DNA of 64,000 nucleotides from Fragilaria crotonensis (GCA_022925895.1 JAKSYS010000138.1:1-64000), one strand, 5' to 3'. Positions 1 through 12,421 are shown, counted from the first letter of the stretch. Translations and numbers: made by a program. The notes: generated by a model from the letters alone, not told the origin.

Positions 1-374
1 GAGACGTTTAATTCGGGGGAAATGAGAAGAAACATAGGAAGTATTGTATGTCTTATGTCTATGTCGTTGTACATAAATGTGATAAAATGGGGGTTCAAGT
101 GAAGGGTCATTCATACCCACTACTTATTATGCATACAGCCATACAAGACGGAGGCAGCATGTTACAGTGTATATGATACACACCGTGGACATACGAGAAA
201 TACAAATCGACGATGATTATTCTTGATGTCATACGCATTTAGGAGATGAGACTCGGTCATGCCTCTATGTGTTAACTTCATATAAGGAAAATTTGCAGAA
301 GGGTTGGGTTTCGCAGCAATATAACGAATTCTTCTTTATGCGCACTATTTCATCCCCTTGATTTGAGGCAGATC
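1..374. other. Intergenic, no gene seen
   Basis: No reading frame here looks like a protein on either strand. The sequence is A+T-richer than the genes and runs up to the start of the left SET-gene copy. I see no repeat or RNA gene in it. Confidence 0.5.
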
Positions 375-2318
375 ATGCTCGAGTTGCAACGCCACCTCGC
401 GCTCCTGCTTGCGCTGCTGTCCCACGTTCACAGTTCTGATTGGAGGTGGAGCCTCCACTGTAGCGCCACCGATGGAAATTGTGCATCAGCAAAATGAGGG
501 AAATTCTTGGTCGAGCGACAAATGATAGTAGCAACGATCCAACATCATGCGGAATTTGGTTTGCCAAAAGCACTATTCCGAATTCAGGACTGGGGATGTA
601 CGCAGGACGAAGCTTTAATGAGGGAGAGGATATGATGGCATCAGGAGATATTTTGATCCCTATCGTTGACTTGGAAATGCATCAGGGAGATGATTGGTTT
701 TTTGTGTTGGACACGTATTCCTGGGGAATTCGAGGGCGCGAGAATGACGGCTTAAATGAAGTGCATTTTCTTTCTCCGGGCTTCGGAGCTGCGGCGAACA
801 GCTTTCTAGACTTACATAATGTTGAAGAACTGAAGATCGATCACTCGCTTGTGGGGGTGCATCGTAGCAAGGATCCAGGAGCCGGTGCATTCACTCCCTA
901 TCATAATCGCAGATCCATTGCGAAAGTGCCCATACGGCAGGCCAAGAACTATTCACGCATAGTAAGTTCGGGAGAATTTTTCTGATTGCTCTAATCGTAA
1001 AACGCAATCTGTGCTCTGAATCTCTCGACTCACATTCGGTCGCCTTGCGTTTTAGTCGGTGATTTCTGGTTCCATCAACGCGCGCATAACCTAGGCCCAA
1101 TCCCGACCACTGGCGATCTCCCGCAAATAATGCTTTATTAACAAAATGGGATACTTTGCGTCGACAACATGAGGGAAGGTATGATGCTGCTCTCAAGGAT
1201 TTGTGGGAAACCTTTGTTTGGACGTCGCCGTACAGCGACACCTCCAGACAATTCTTCGCCTTGCCCAAGAATTGGGAGGAGACGGAGCAAGTCCTACAGA
1301 TGGGTTTGGTCAATTTCCGCAAGCAGCAATCGACACGCTCTCTTGAATGGCTTCAAGAGCATGGTATATGTGCTGACAATTTACGAGAGGGTGTCTCCGA
1401 GATTCCTCAGGCTGGACGCGGTGCATTTGCGACCAGGTTTCTGAAACGAGGGGCCATCGTCGCCCCCTTGCCACTCATTCATGTTCCGAGCCGCGAGCGG
1501 CTTGAGATGTTTCAACCCGACTTTTCAGTTGAAAATGTTGTCAACAAGACCAAAGCTGTAGGGCAGCAGTTGCTCGTCAACTACTGCTTTGGACATCGGC
1601 ATTCCACGATGCTGCTGTGTCCGTACGGCCTCCTGACGGGTCTTATCAATCATAGGACACCCAACGTGAAGTTACAATGGTCTGACTCCGCGAAGTTCAC
1701 ATGCCCCGAATGGCTCAACAAGACCATCGAGGAATTCGCCAAACATAAGTTTGCTGTCTTGTCCATGGAGTTGGTGGCCCTCCGTGACATTGAGCCATGA
1801 GGAAGTCGTCCTGGATTATGGCGAGGAGTGGAAGCAGCTTGGGACGCGCACGTTGCATCGTGGAGTCCAGTTGAAGGAGCAGCGTCGTATGTTTCATCGT
1901 CCGAACTCAACGAGGGCAACGAGACAAGGATACCTGAGCCGATTATCAACAATTCTCAAAGCCATATCCAAAAAATGTGCATATCCGATTTGATTTGGCT
2001 TTCGCGAAAGAAAACTGGAAGGCAGATTGGGAAAATGGGGCACTTCTGAATCACACACTGGCATGGGATGCTGATGTGGCGCAGTGTACTGTTTTGAGTG
2101 TCCGCCGCGACAACGACGGCAACACTTTCTACAACACTGTGTACTGGACGGACGAACCGAGAAAGAGCGGGAAGGCCCGGGGAGTCCCTCGCGAGGCCTT
2201 CGTGTTCAGAGATAATCCGTACACGGCAGATTACCTTCAGCATAACGTATTTCGCCATGACATTCGCATACCAGATGAGATGTTCCCCGACGCATGGAAA
2301 AATCAGCTGACGCGGTAA
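375..2318 (+). pseudogene. SET-domain protein, duplicate copy A (frameshifted)
   Basis: The reading frames at 479-985, 1156-1800 and 1977-2318 align in order with the copy at 5502-7467. An ATG at 375 opens a hydrophobic signal-peptide-like stretch (LALLLALLSHVHS). Two SET-like halves are visible: GLGMYAGRSFNEGE, and the pair GRGAFATRFLKRG with a DYGEEW-type end. A conserved tail follows (FRHDIRIPDEMFP). SET proteins are lysine methyltransferases, but diatoms have many divergent SET proteins of unknown substrate and the signal peptide argues against a histone role. A GTAAGT donor at 962 and a TTTTAG acceptor near 1054 match the intron of copy B. Relative to copy B there are small indels near 490, 943, 1125 and 1796, and an in-frame stop near 1138. 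The alternatives are a decayed gene or sequence errors. Confidence 0.6.
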
Positions 2319-2466
2319 ACAATTCCTGCCTCTATTTCTTGCCCATTTAGTGATTTCTACGAGCATTCGATGATCAGACTGCATATTTTTTGTACAAACG
2401 AACGATGTAATCAATTATGTAACTGAATGCCAACCGATGGTCTTAACATTTTGTTGATCCCTCTAA

Positions 2467-2706
2467 TTGAGAGTGAGTTTCTGCAACCTTATTTCCCAGT
2501 CCACAAGAGCAGAAACCTCTGGTTTACGGAGGACGAAGACCTTCACAACAGCGTGTTATTCCAACTCCATGGTTGCACCATTCGAAACTGCCACGGGGCT
2601 TGAGGACTCGTTGGCGCCCGTGGTGACGACGCACTCAATCATGCCGTCACCTTCATGCTGTCGTCTTTCGATGCCCAGCCAGTGTCAACGGTAACTAGTT
2701 TCTGGT
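2467..2706 (-). pseudogene. Truncated 3' fragment of glucosidase II alpha
   Basis: This stretch is clearly similar to 7633-7862, the 3' end of the GH31 glucosidase gene on the minus strand. In minus orientation it encodes a relic of the C-terminal beta-sandwich (GWASKDDS against GWASKIDD in the full gene). No glucosidase sequence continues on its upstream (right) side. It therefore came along with the SET gene when the segment was duplicated, and it cannot make an enzyme. Confidence 0.75.
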
Positions 2707-2999
2707 GCCGCCTGCCGCCTCACAGAGACCAGAGCAATGGTCGGTGCCGTCGTACATTGCTCCACAACATTTTTGACAAAGAATTTCCACGTCCACTACG
2801 AAGCAAATTCTTGTCGGTTTAATGTCCATTCGGCGAACATCAAATTCAATTAAGTCCGGGGGCTCCTGGAGTTATGTTCACACGAACCTGCCTCGTCCTC
2901 CCTGCAACGTGCCGGTTCGTCCTACGTCCTACTACATTGAGTATTCCGAGGATGTCCTCCAACCTCCAACCCACGTTGGACGAACACTCGCAGCATCCC

Positions 3000-3030
3000 A
3001 CCTGCCACCTGCCACCTGCCACCTACTCGA
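3000..3030. repeat. Short 7-bp tandem repeat (CCACCTG)
   Basis: About four copies of a 7-bp CCACCTG-type unit lie in the intergenic DNA upstream of the TRM13-like gene. This is a simple microsatellite. Confidence 0.7.
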
Positions 3031-3264
3031 GTACCAATAGTGCGTTTTACATCTACTGTACTATCATACTGTAGAGAGAGCGTAGCGCTGTGAGATTGAC
3101 ATTATGTAAATAATAAGATTGTCTTGTGTCCCATAAGATAAAAAATTCCACAGACATGAAGAACCGGACGAAATAGATGGAGACAACGATGGCGTACATG
3201 TATACGGAACGCTGTGTACCAGTACCGTGCAAGCCCCGGCCAGACGTCTTTATCAATAATATTC

Positions 3265-3505
3265 ATACCTGAAATTCGGCTCCCATGGGCCGTTTACGCA
3301 TGGGCCGTTTCCGTCCGTACAAAAATATCCATACCTGAGATTGGGCTCGGATGCACAATAAATATCCATACCTGAAATTGGGCCCCATGGGCCGTTTCAG
3401 TCCGCCCCGGATGTACGTCCGACATCAAAAATGCATACAGTACAGTACGTACCTGCAATTGAGCTCCCACGGACGTTTCCGTCCGCCCCGGATGTACGTA
3501 TCCGG
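3265..3505. repeat. Imperfect tandem repeat, four degenerate units
   Basis: The phrase ATACCTGAAATTGGGCTCCC and relatives recur at about 3265, 3331, 3368 and 3449. Three units are followed by CATGGGCCGTTTC-like and TCCGCCCCGGATGTACG-like blocks. Units are about 37-80 bp with internal losses. The array sits 0.2-0.5 kb upstream of the TRM13-like start codon, so it could be regulatory, but nothing else supports that. Confidence 0.7.
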
Positions 3506-3730
3506 ACCAAATCTTGGCGTAGCCAGCACTGAGCACGGGCTGTTTGGCGTAGCCCGTATACCGATTGCCGCGCGGCCAACGGCCGCCCGTCAGACTGGTA
3601 TGCTAAAATTCAGTCTGTTCCCTCCCGAGCTCGAAGATTTTTTTGAAACATGTTTTCCCAGTTTTGCTCTTGATGAGTCCGCACTCCGCACTCTGCACAG
3701 TCATATTGTCATTTCTCAGCAGCCAACAAA

Positions 3731-4882
3731 ATGATATCCTCCCGTTCACTGTTCCACATCGCCGCCGGTTGCGCGGGATCCAGTGCCGCACTGCTATTGT
3801 CGTACCATCGTCTCCGACGTGACCGATGGGTCACATTTCGACGCCATCCTTGGTCTTCCGTACGATATGTATATCAATCTCTCGCCATTTATCAGTTGGC
3901 ATGGCGCGTCGACCGAATCCACAGTCGGTTGGTACCTCCCGTGGACGCCATGGCCGTTATGGAGGGTGGGGAGGAAATCTTAAGTGCCATTTTGGCAAGT
4001 GGGCCCGATACTTTTCAGTCAAAGCCGTCGAATCGGGCACAAATCCATTCTCTCATGGACTGTGTTTCCGATCTTGTCCAGCATGTTCGCCGAACCGGGG
4101 TGACGCCGATATTGCTGGACCTAGGGGCAGGCAAAGCGCTCTTCACAAGGGCAATCTACGAGGCGCTAGGTCGTCAAGTTTCGGCTGTTGCGATGGACCT
4201 GAGAGGACCGAAAGTGAGGGATCATTTCTATGACCCACCTGTTCGCATTGACGATGGTCATGATATGCGTAGTGCTGACGCATCTCCAGGAGAAGATAAT
4301 GATCCAAGATCATTCACTCGCGTAGTAGCAGATGTGCATCGCTTGTCACCAGATGGGTGGTTGCCACAGGATGGCGGTCGCCAACCAGGAAGCATCGTTG
4401 CCATGACGAAACACTTGTGCGGTGGTGCAACAGACGGCAGCATAAGGGCACTTTGCAATCCCCCCCTGACCGAATTGGTTGGTGCATGCTGCCCGCCCCA
4501 TGTTGCCATCAGAAGATACGCAAGTCACAGTATTGCAATGTTGCATTTTTGGAATCTAAAGGCTTCTGTCAGACTCATGTCGGATTACGAGGAAATTTGG
4601 AGGATCGGATTTTCGAACGTTTGGTATGCTGATAAGCATGTCCAAATCTGATGATTTAAAGAAGTGGGAGTACAAAAATCGACATTATTAAAGTTGCTTG
4701 GCATTCCGCGAGCGCGTCAGCTTGGTGTCAAAGTCAGGCGAATTCTGGAGGAGGGGCGGATCGAATACCTTAAAGCACATGGTTTCGAAGCACATTTAGT
4801 ACGATACTGCGATGACACTGTTACCTTTGACAATCTGGCAATAATAGCAACAAGAATCACCAGTGGGGAAACGCTAAGATAA
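3731..4882 (+). CDS. TRM13: TRM13-like tRNA 2'-O-methyltransferase
   Basis: TRM13 family enzymes use S-adenosylmethionine to 2'-O-methylate position 4 of the tRNA acceptor stem. Visible here are the SAM-binding motif ILLDLGAGKALFTRAI, the family signature TKHLCGGATD, and a cysteine/histidine core (APCCHQK, read in the next frame). The C-terminal block VRRILEEGRIEYLKAHGFEA at about 4730-4790 is also typical. The coding phase changes about three times after 4490: one base short near 4495, another change near 4610, and one A short in the A run near 4675. The C-terminal family block is then read in the frame of 4664-4882. The N-terminal CCCH/CHHC zinc fingers usual in TRM13 are not seen; the first 60 residues are instead hydrophobic and arginine-rich, possibly an organelle-targeting sequence. 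The gene lies between the two SET copies. Confidence 0.7.
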
Positions 4883-5501
4883 GAAGCGCAGTAGAACTTT
4901 GGTATTTGGTGGTCATGGTGGTTGCAGTCGTTGCTTGGCTTCAGGAATTCACACTGTACACTTCGTCGAAGAAACGCTGAGTCTCGGTTTTTTATCAGGA
5001 AGTTAAGCTAGTAGTACTTCGGCTACTCTCCTTCGCCGCCCCTGTTTTTCATTTTTATGACGGGTGGATGGAAGGTGAGCAGAGGCCTTTCGAGGTTTTA
5101 GCAGCTCCGTGTTAAGTGTTATGCGCTCCCTTATGCATACATCAGTGCAAGCGTGTCAAGTTTCAATGTGTGTGTCGCATCGAAATGGACACGTGGACCT
5201 GACTACATGTACCAGGAAATTTGTCCTCGGAGTATGAGATGTATGATAACAGTAGATGCAACACGTCAATTGAGTAGACATATCCGGATGGCCAGTTGAA
5301 ATAAGTTTTGTTTATCGAGTCGTGGACAAAAAAGATCTTGAGGTTCACGAGATATGCGTGATACACATACGAGACTCGTGCCTGTAAAGAGCGTCAAACG
5401 TCAAAACACATATATCGTGGTGTAGATATCAAAGTTGCTTGCAACTGACAGCTGACATCCAAGTGAATTCGACTGCACTTTTTCGTCTGCTTGGTCTGAT
5501 C
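4883..5501. other. Intergenic, no gene seen
   Basis: This stretch lies between the TRM13-like gene and SET copy B. The only reading frames are short and unconvincing, with no recognisable repeat or RNA. Similarity to the left duplicate fades upstream of about 5495. Confidence 0.5.
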
Positions 5502-7467
5502 ATGCCCGAGTTGCAACGGCACCTCGTACTCTACTTGCGTTGTTCTCCAACATCTACACCTCTGATTCGAGGCGGACCTCCTATATAGCGCCACGGATGG
5601 AAATTGTGCCTCAGTAAAGAACGAGGACCTACTTGGTCGAGTGACAAGTGGCTGCAACAACGATGCAACATCATGCGGACTTTGGTTTGCCAAAAGCAGT
5701 ATTCCGAATTCAGGTCTGGGGATGTATGCAGGAAGAAATTTTGATAAGGGAGAGCATATGATGGTATCGGGAGATATTGTGATCCCTATCGTTGACATGG
5801 AAATGCATCAGGGAGATAATTGGATCTTTCTTTGGGACTCATACACCTGGGACTTGAAGCGGCATGACAATGACGGATTGAAAGGCGTGTGTTTTGCCTC
5901 TCCGGGCTTCGGATCAGCGGCCAACAGCTTTTCAGATTTGCATAATGTCGATGAAATGAAGATCGACCACTCGCTTGTGGGGTTGCAACGCACAGGAGCT
6001 GGTGCGTTTACTCCCTATCATAACCGGAAATCCATTGCGAGTGTGTCCATACCGGCAGGCCAAGAACTATTCGTGCATTGTAAGTTTGGGCTGTTTCCTT
6101 TCTGCTTCCCATGTTCTTGCAGTGACAGACAGGACAATGCTTAGGAGGATGTGAATCTCTCGACTCACATTCGCTCGCATCACGTTCTAGACGGTGATTC
6201 CTGGTTTTATCATCGAGTGCAAGACCTAGGCCCAATCCCGACGACTGGCGATCTCCCCAAGGCCAATACCTTGCTAACGAAATGGGATTCTTTGCGTCGA
6301 CAACATGAGGGAAGATACGATCCTGCTTTCAAGGATTTGTGGAAACCTTTGTTTGGACGTCGCCGTACAGCGACACTCCAGAAGATTCTTCGCATTGCCC
6401 AAAATTGGGAGGAGACGGAGCAAGTCTTGCAGATGGGTTTGGTCAACCTCCGAAAGCAGCAATCGACACGCTCTCTTGAATGGCTTCAAGAGCATGGTAT
6501 ATGTGCTGACAATTTACGAGGGTGTCTCCGAGATTCCTCAGGCTGGACGCGGTGCATTTGCGACCAAGTTTCTGAAAAAGGTGCCATTGTCGCCCCTTTG
6601 CCACTCGTGCATATCCTGATTCGCAAGCGGTTTGAGATGTTTCAACCCGACTTTTCAGTTGGAAACGTTGTCAACAAGACCACTGCTGTAGGGCAGCAGT
6701 TGCTCATCAACTACTGCTTTGGACATCGGCATTCCACGATGCTACTGTGTCCGTACGGCCTCCTGACGGGTCTTATCAATCATGCTAGGACACCCAATGT
6801 GAAGTTACGATGGTCGGACCCCAAGCGAAGTGCGCATTCTCCGGAATGGCTCAACAAGACTGTCGAAGAATTCGCCGAGGTCAAGTTTTCTGTCTTGTCT
6901 ATGGAGTTGGTGGCCATTCGTGATATTGAGCCAGATGAAGAAGTTGTCCTCGATTATGGCGAGGAGTGGGAAGCAGCTTGAACGCGCACGTTGCATCGTG
7001 GAGTCCAGTTAAAGGAGCGTCGTCACACGAATTAGCGTCCGAACTCAACGAAGGCAATGACACTAAGATACTGCGAACAGTATTTGAGCAATTCGAAGAT
7101 CCATATCCTGATGCTGTACACATCCGATTTGATTTGGCTTTTTCAAAGGAAATTGGAAGGAATTCTGGAAGGAAGACTGGAAAATGGGACACTGCTGCAG
7201 CGTACAATTACATGGGATTCAGATGTGGCACAGTGTGATATTCTGAGTGTCAGGCATGACGACGACGGCAACACTTTCTACAACACTATCTACTGGAACG
7301 ATGAATTGGAGGAGCACGAAAAGGTCCAGGGAGTCCCTCGCGAGGCCTTCGTGTTCAGGGAGAATCCCTACACGGCGGACTACCTTCAGCAAAACGTATT
7401 CCGCCATGACATTCGCATACCGGATGAGATGTTCCCCGACTCATGGAAAAATCAGTTGAGTCAATAA
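5502..7467 (+). pseudogene. SET-domain protein, duplicate copy B (damaged)
   Basis: This is the second copy of the double-SET protein. Exon 1 ends at 6079 and the intron is 6080-6190 (GTAAGT...TTCTAG). Splicing gives the SET motif ELFVHYGDSWF, which is split by the intron. The frame at 6191-6981 keeps NYCFGHRHSTMLLCPYG and VVLDYGEEWE, and the tail at 7057-7467 keeps FRHDIRIPDEMFP. Between about 6330 and 6405, three separate one-base losses shift and then restore the frame. Between about 6510 and 6577 a two-base and a one-base loss scramble the block that copy A reads as GRGAFATRFLKRG. Further one-base losses near 6981 and 7150 break the C-terminal part, and the start region near 5530 also differs. 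It is probably non-functional if the bases are correct. Function and substrate are unknown. Confidence 0.6.
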
Positions 7468-7625
7468 ACGATTACTGCCTCTATGCTTGCCCATGTAGCG
7501 ATGGTTGGCTGCATTTGATGACCAGCCTGCACTTTCTTGTATTAATCAACAACTTAACGAGTACGTCACGGGATTCCAACCTATGCTCTTAACAATCGTG
7601 TTGATACCACTCATTGTGCGAGGGT

Positions 7626-10600
7626 TCATGCTATGGTTATCTCCCAGTCCACAAGAGCCGAAACGTCTGGTTTACGGAGGACCAAGACCTTCACAACACT
7701 GTCGTATTCAAACTCAATTGGTGCACCATCCGAAACGACCACAGAGCTTGGGGGCACGTCGACTCCCATAACGACGATGCGTTCAATCATACGGTCACCT
7801 TTCATGTCGTCAATTTTCGATGCCCAGCCAGAGCCAACGGTGACTGAGTTTCTGATGCTGTCCTCGTGGACCGAAAATGTCGCTTGAGCAAATTCAGACC
7901 GCTTCTGGTGACCAAACGTCTCTTCGTCGTCCATGTAGAGTGTCCCTACTGCATTTTTGGACGGATCGAGAGCAACATATATCGAGTACGGATCCTTTTT
8001 CATCATGTAGGCGCTGCGACGGAGTCGTAACTTACGCGGAATGATCGACCCTCCTCGTTGATACACAGGAATCTTGTCGATATCCGCAGCCACGGTCAGC
8101 GTTTTAACGCCGATTTCGGCGCCAGCTTGAGATACGACCATGCTCGTATCGACATCGTACCAAATATCCTGGAAGGAAGCGCACAATAGCCTCAGTGGCG
8201 CCAGCGTCTGTTACTGGACGGATGAGTAGGTCGGAACCGATCAAATATTGTCATCAGTAGCAAAGAGAGCCTCCGTTTTGGGGTATTGCATCCACATCGT
8301 TCTCATGACGGGCATCCCACTTTCACCAGCTTCGTGGAAGACTGTATACCACATGGGAAGCAGAGCATATCGCGCCATAGCAGAGGCTCGAGGCGTCTCA
8401 TAGTTTCTTCGCCAAACATCCAAGGCCTCGCCTCTTGGCATCGTGATGCGCGTGACCGCGGAAGAAGGGTTGGTAGGCGCCAGCCTGCATCCAACGTGTC
8501 ATGAGCTCAGCATCGGGGTTGCCGAAAAATCCACCGACATCAGCGCCGACGAACGACAGAGCAGCGACATTGAGACTCAAAAGCATGGGATTCGATACTT
8601 TCAAATGAGACCACTCTGCTAAGTTGTCACCAGTCCAGATAGCTCCATAGCGCTGACTCCCTGCAAAAAAGGCTCTGCTCAGGACGAACGGGCGGGCGTC
8701 TTCTTCGGGCTGGTTGCGACGAATCTGGCCCAAACCAGTAGCCTTGTGAAAGAGCATTCCATAAAGGTTATGCCATTCACGATGCTCTTCACCGTTCAAA
8801 TTAAGCAAGTCTTTCTGCATGCTAACTTCTGGACCGTTGAAAACAGACGGCTCGTTCATATCGTTCCAGGTGAAGAGACGGAGTTGACCCCGGTAGCGGT
8901 CGTAGGCAAACTGGTCAGCCCACCAGCTACGAACCTTGTCGGCGGTGAAATCAAGGTAGGACGACGATCCTGGCCAGCACCAACCGTCGAAATCCTTCTT
9001 TCCGTCTTTGTCCTTGATGTAGAGCCCCTTCGATGTGGCATCCTTATGAATTCGGTATGCATTGTCGCGGAAGATATGTGGGTCAATAATAGTTACCATG
9101 CGACGTCCTTGGCTCCATAGCCGATTGATCATTGTCTTCGGATCGGGGAAGAGATTGCTATCCCATGTGAAGTAACGCTTACCGTCGGTGTGTTCAATAT
9201 CAAGCCACAAGACATCGTACGGATAATCGAGCTCTTCGAATGTTTCATGAACGTAGAAAACATCCTTCTCATCTTTGTAATTCCAACGGCATTGATGGTA
9301 GCCCAAGCTAAACATAGGGGGAAGAGGCGTAGTGCCGGTGATCTTGGAATACTGTCTGTAGAGGTCACTTGGGCTCGAACCGGGAAGAAGGAACAGGTCG
9401 ATAATGCCACTTTCACTGATCCAATGAGTTGACTTTCCAGCATTCTCTGCAGCAACATCAACGTATGTTTCGGTAGGATTGAACCAAAAGAAGCCTGACG
9501 TTCCAGTCTTCGCGCTATGACTAACAATAAGGGGCACATGCCCATAGAGAGCCATGGTTTCATCCAATTCATACTGAAGACGTCGAGATTATACAACCTG
9601 TAGGGCTGCTGATAGTGGGCACCCTCGCCAAGTGTAGTCTTGAGCTCCGTTGACGAAGCATGCTCAGGAGTCCAAATAGATGGCTCGACTGAGGGAAGGT
9701 AACATCCATGCCGACACTCATTGGACCATTTGGTTTGGAATCTGTGTGACTGAAAGCTTTCTCCCACATTCCTTGGCGATCTAGTTCCGACGAGTCGGTC
9801 AATTTGCGGTGCTCATGCAAATCATTATCAACTTCTTTCTTTCTCACGAGTGCCATCAGCGTAAATCGCTGCCGTCTTCCCAGTATCCAACAATCTCTTT
9901 TTCTGGTTCATTCTCAGCTTTCTTCTGGTCCTCGACAGGAATTTCATCAGCCGCTTTGTCTGTTTGTTGATCCTTCGAACGTCGAACTTCAAAGTGCATC
10001 ATATCCTGTCCATTGATGACCATGATCGGCCCGAGCTCCAACGTGGCCTCACGGTATAGGACAGAGTAAACGGTTCAAGACGCACCACCAGCAACATGCT
10101 TTGCGTCGAACCTTTGGCATCTCCATACTGCAATGCTGTGAAATTCGTAATTTCTTCGTCAGCAGGCACCACTTTTGACAACAAGGCCTTGTGCTCGTCA
10201 TCGCTATCAGGACGAATCCATTGGGCGTGAGCGGCAGGTAGAAGCTTCTCGTCAATCAGAACTAGGTCATCGTAGGTGACACGGGCATGTTCATATGGCT
10301 TACCAGCTGCCCCGTACGATTCGTGGATACGGACGCGCAGCAACCCATCTGCCATGGCGTGGACTGACCAGTGCAATTCCTCGTGAAGACCAGTCGAGGT
10401 TTTGGGAGCAACATTAATCAAAGTACCAGTCAAGGTGGGAGGGGCTCCACGGACAAAAGGGTCTAACTTGCCATCGCCTTTTCCTCCCAAAATGCGGGAG
10501 GAAAATGATTTCCAAAGAGAGGACTCTTCTTCAGGTTCTTTTACTCCTTCGGAAGGGAGATGGAAGTGCAGACTGTCCTTCACAAGCTTGTATTTGTAAA

Positions 10601-10730
10601 GTGATGCCGAGGCTTTCTCACGATGACGGCGACAAAAGCTAGTTTGATCACAAGTGCGGAACTTGGATCGGTCAACGGCAAAGGCCGTTGCGTAGATAGA
10701 AAAGCAAAGAAGACTCCAAAGAGGCGTCAT
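7626..10730 (-). CDS. GANAB: Glucosidase II alpha subunit, GH31 (with frameshifts)
   Basis: ER glucosidase II removes the inner alpha-1,3-glucoses from N-glycans during glycoprotein folding. The ATG at 10730 opens a signal peptide ([18 protein letters not shown]). Family blocks follow in order: [41 protein letters not shown], the nucleophile motif [14 protein letters not shown], the acid/base region [33 protein letters not shown] and VLVLRKP. At about 1035 residues it is close to the family length, in one exon. The reading phase changes about eight times by one base, near 10060, 9870, 9665, 9572, 8435, 8395, 8232 and 8172. Conservation continues across every break, so either the sequence has base-calling errors or the decay is recent. 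The 3' end was copied to 2467-2706. There is no HDEL tail, as expected for the alpha subunit, which is held in the ER by its beta subunit. Confidence 0.85.
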
Positions 10731-11132
10731 GGTGGAAATGACTGTGGAAACTTCCGGGATGGGCACGGGAATTGTGCTCCGTACGACAGTACGCTTGTAC
10801 ATACTGGAGTAGAGTAATGTCAACTCCCCCCGCAAATACTGCTGTTGTCCTCAATATTCCACACAGCATCAATCCTGACCATGGCGGGATTGTATGGAGA
10901 GGAGGTCTTGACGACCACACTCCTTGATGAGTGGTAGGAGTAAATCATCCAGCAGATAGGTTTTGTCATAAAAATTAATGGCATAAACAATACGCTAATT
11001 AAGCACTCCACAAATCTCGGATGTAAACAAGCATCTCGCGATTCCTCCCAAGAGCATAGTACATGCATGTATGGGCTGTAAGACTCGCGGCGAGTGCACT
11101 CACGGGCCGCGCTACCAAGGGTCTTCGACTCG

Positions 11133-12421
11133 TCATTTCGCCAAAGGGTCAAACACTATTTTGTCTTCCTTCAGATCCATCAGGTCAGGTTCGTCCTCTG
11201 TAGCATCTTTGTCAGCAGTCGAGAAGCAAATTTCTGTACCGGATGCTTCACCATCTCCCATGAGATCCCGAGACGCGTTGTTAACCTCGGAATCGAAATC
11301 CACTTTGGCTCCCTGCATGTCAAGCAGGATGCCATCCTTTACGCTAGAGTAGCCGCTCCATTGTTCCTCGATTCCATCGTCTTCCTCTTCGTCGTCGTCA
11401 CCATCTTCACGAAAATTGTGTTGTCCACCTTCTTCCGCTTCCACAGAGGAATCGTCATCGCTCCGGCCTTTGTATCTTCTTAATTCAGTTTCCACTTCGC
11501 TACAGCGAAGCTTCCAGGAATTTACTTCAAGCTCAGAATTCTTTAGAGCCTTTTCCAAACGAAGAACCTTAAGGCGCAACTGATTCAATTCGGTCCGAAG
11601 ATTTGTGGCAACGTCATCGTGACTCGAAGCTTCCGCATCATCATCGGCATTCAATGCAACGGAACGGTACATGCCTAAATTACCATCTCCATCTTCGATA
11701 TCCGCGTACAACTCTGGAACCATAACAACAAGCGCTGCCTTACCAATTTGTTCTAACAACGTCTTGTCATCCTTCGTATCCTCGGTCGCCACCTTCATGC
11801 TGCGTAAATCATCAGCATCACCTCGACGGCGATGGTTGTGCCTCGTAAACTGCGCCACAATCCCACGAAGCCCTTCGACTCGTTATCGTTGAGAGGTTCA
11901 GGAGTACTCCCAATTCCCTCCATGCGCCATGACCGAGTTTCTGTCTTTTCTTCTTGCCAGGGATTCTCGTTGGGATCCCAATCATCCAGATTGCGGAGGC
12001 TTCGCTTGGGTGGAGGGCCAGCTTTGGCAGTCTCTTTTTTCCTTCGAGTCTTTTCTTTGTTGTTTCCACTACCCTCGTCGTCGCTACTATCGTCCTCGTC
12101 GCTACCATCGTCGCTGTCCTCATCTTGGGGTTCCTTTTCGTTGTAAGGTTCAGAAAGAGTTTCTGCGACTTCCGCCTGTGCTTTGGGGAAAGCAAAAGTG
12201 GTCACTTTGAGGGGCAATTTTTCTTCTTCTTTCGGCGGCTCGGGAGGAGGCCTACGGCTGAACAAAAAGCGCGACAAGCCACGCGACGAGTTGTTCGTGC
12301 TGGCGTCGTTTGTCGTAGGAATCATGGCCTCGCGGTCGCTCTTGACAGGCTCTGCGGATCGATGGAACGGCACCAACAATCCGTCGTCAGTCGACAAGTC
12401 GAGCATCATAATGTCCGTCAT
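11133..12421 (-). CDS. Acidic coiled-coil protein of unknown function
   Basis: I do not recognise this gene. The ATG at 12421 starts a roughly 430-residue protein. Its middle is Asp/Glu/Ser-rich and followed by a basic stretch (KTRRKKETAK). A heptad-like coiled coil follows (LRTELNQLRLKVLRLEKALK), and the tail is strongly acidic. The phase changes once by one base near 11845: the N-terminal frame ends SLRGTTIAVE and the next begins GDADDLRSMK. Such composition suggests a soluble scaffold or nuclear/cytosolic adaptor, but no domain supports a function. It lies 0.4 kb upstream of the glucosidase gene on the same strand. Confidence 0.55.
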
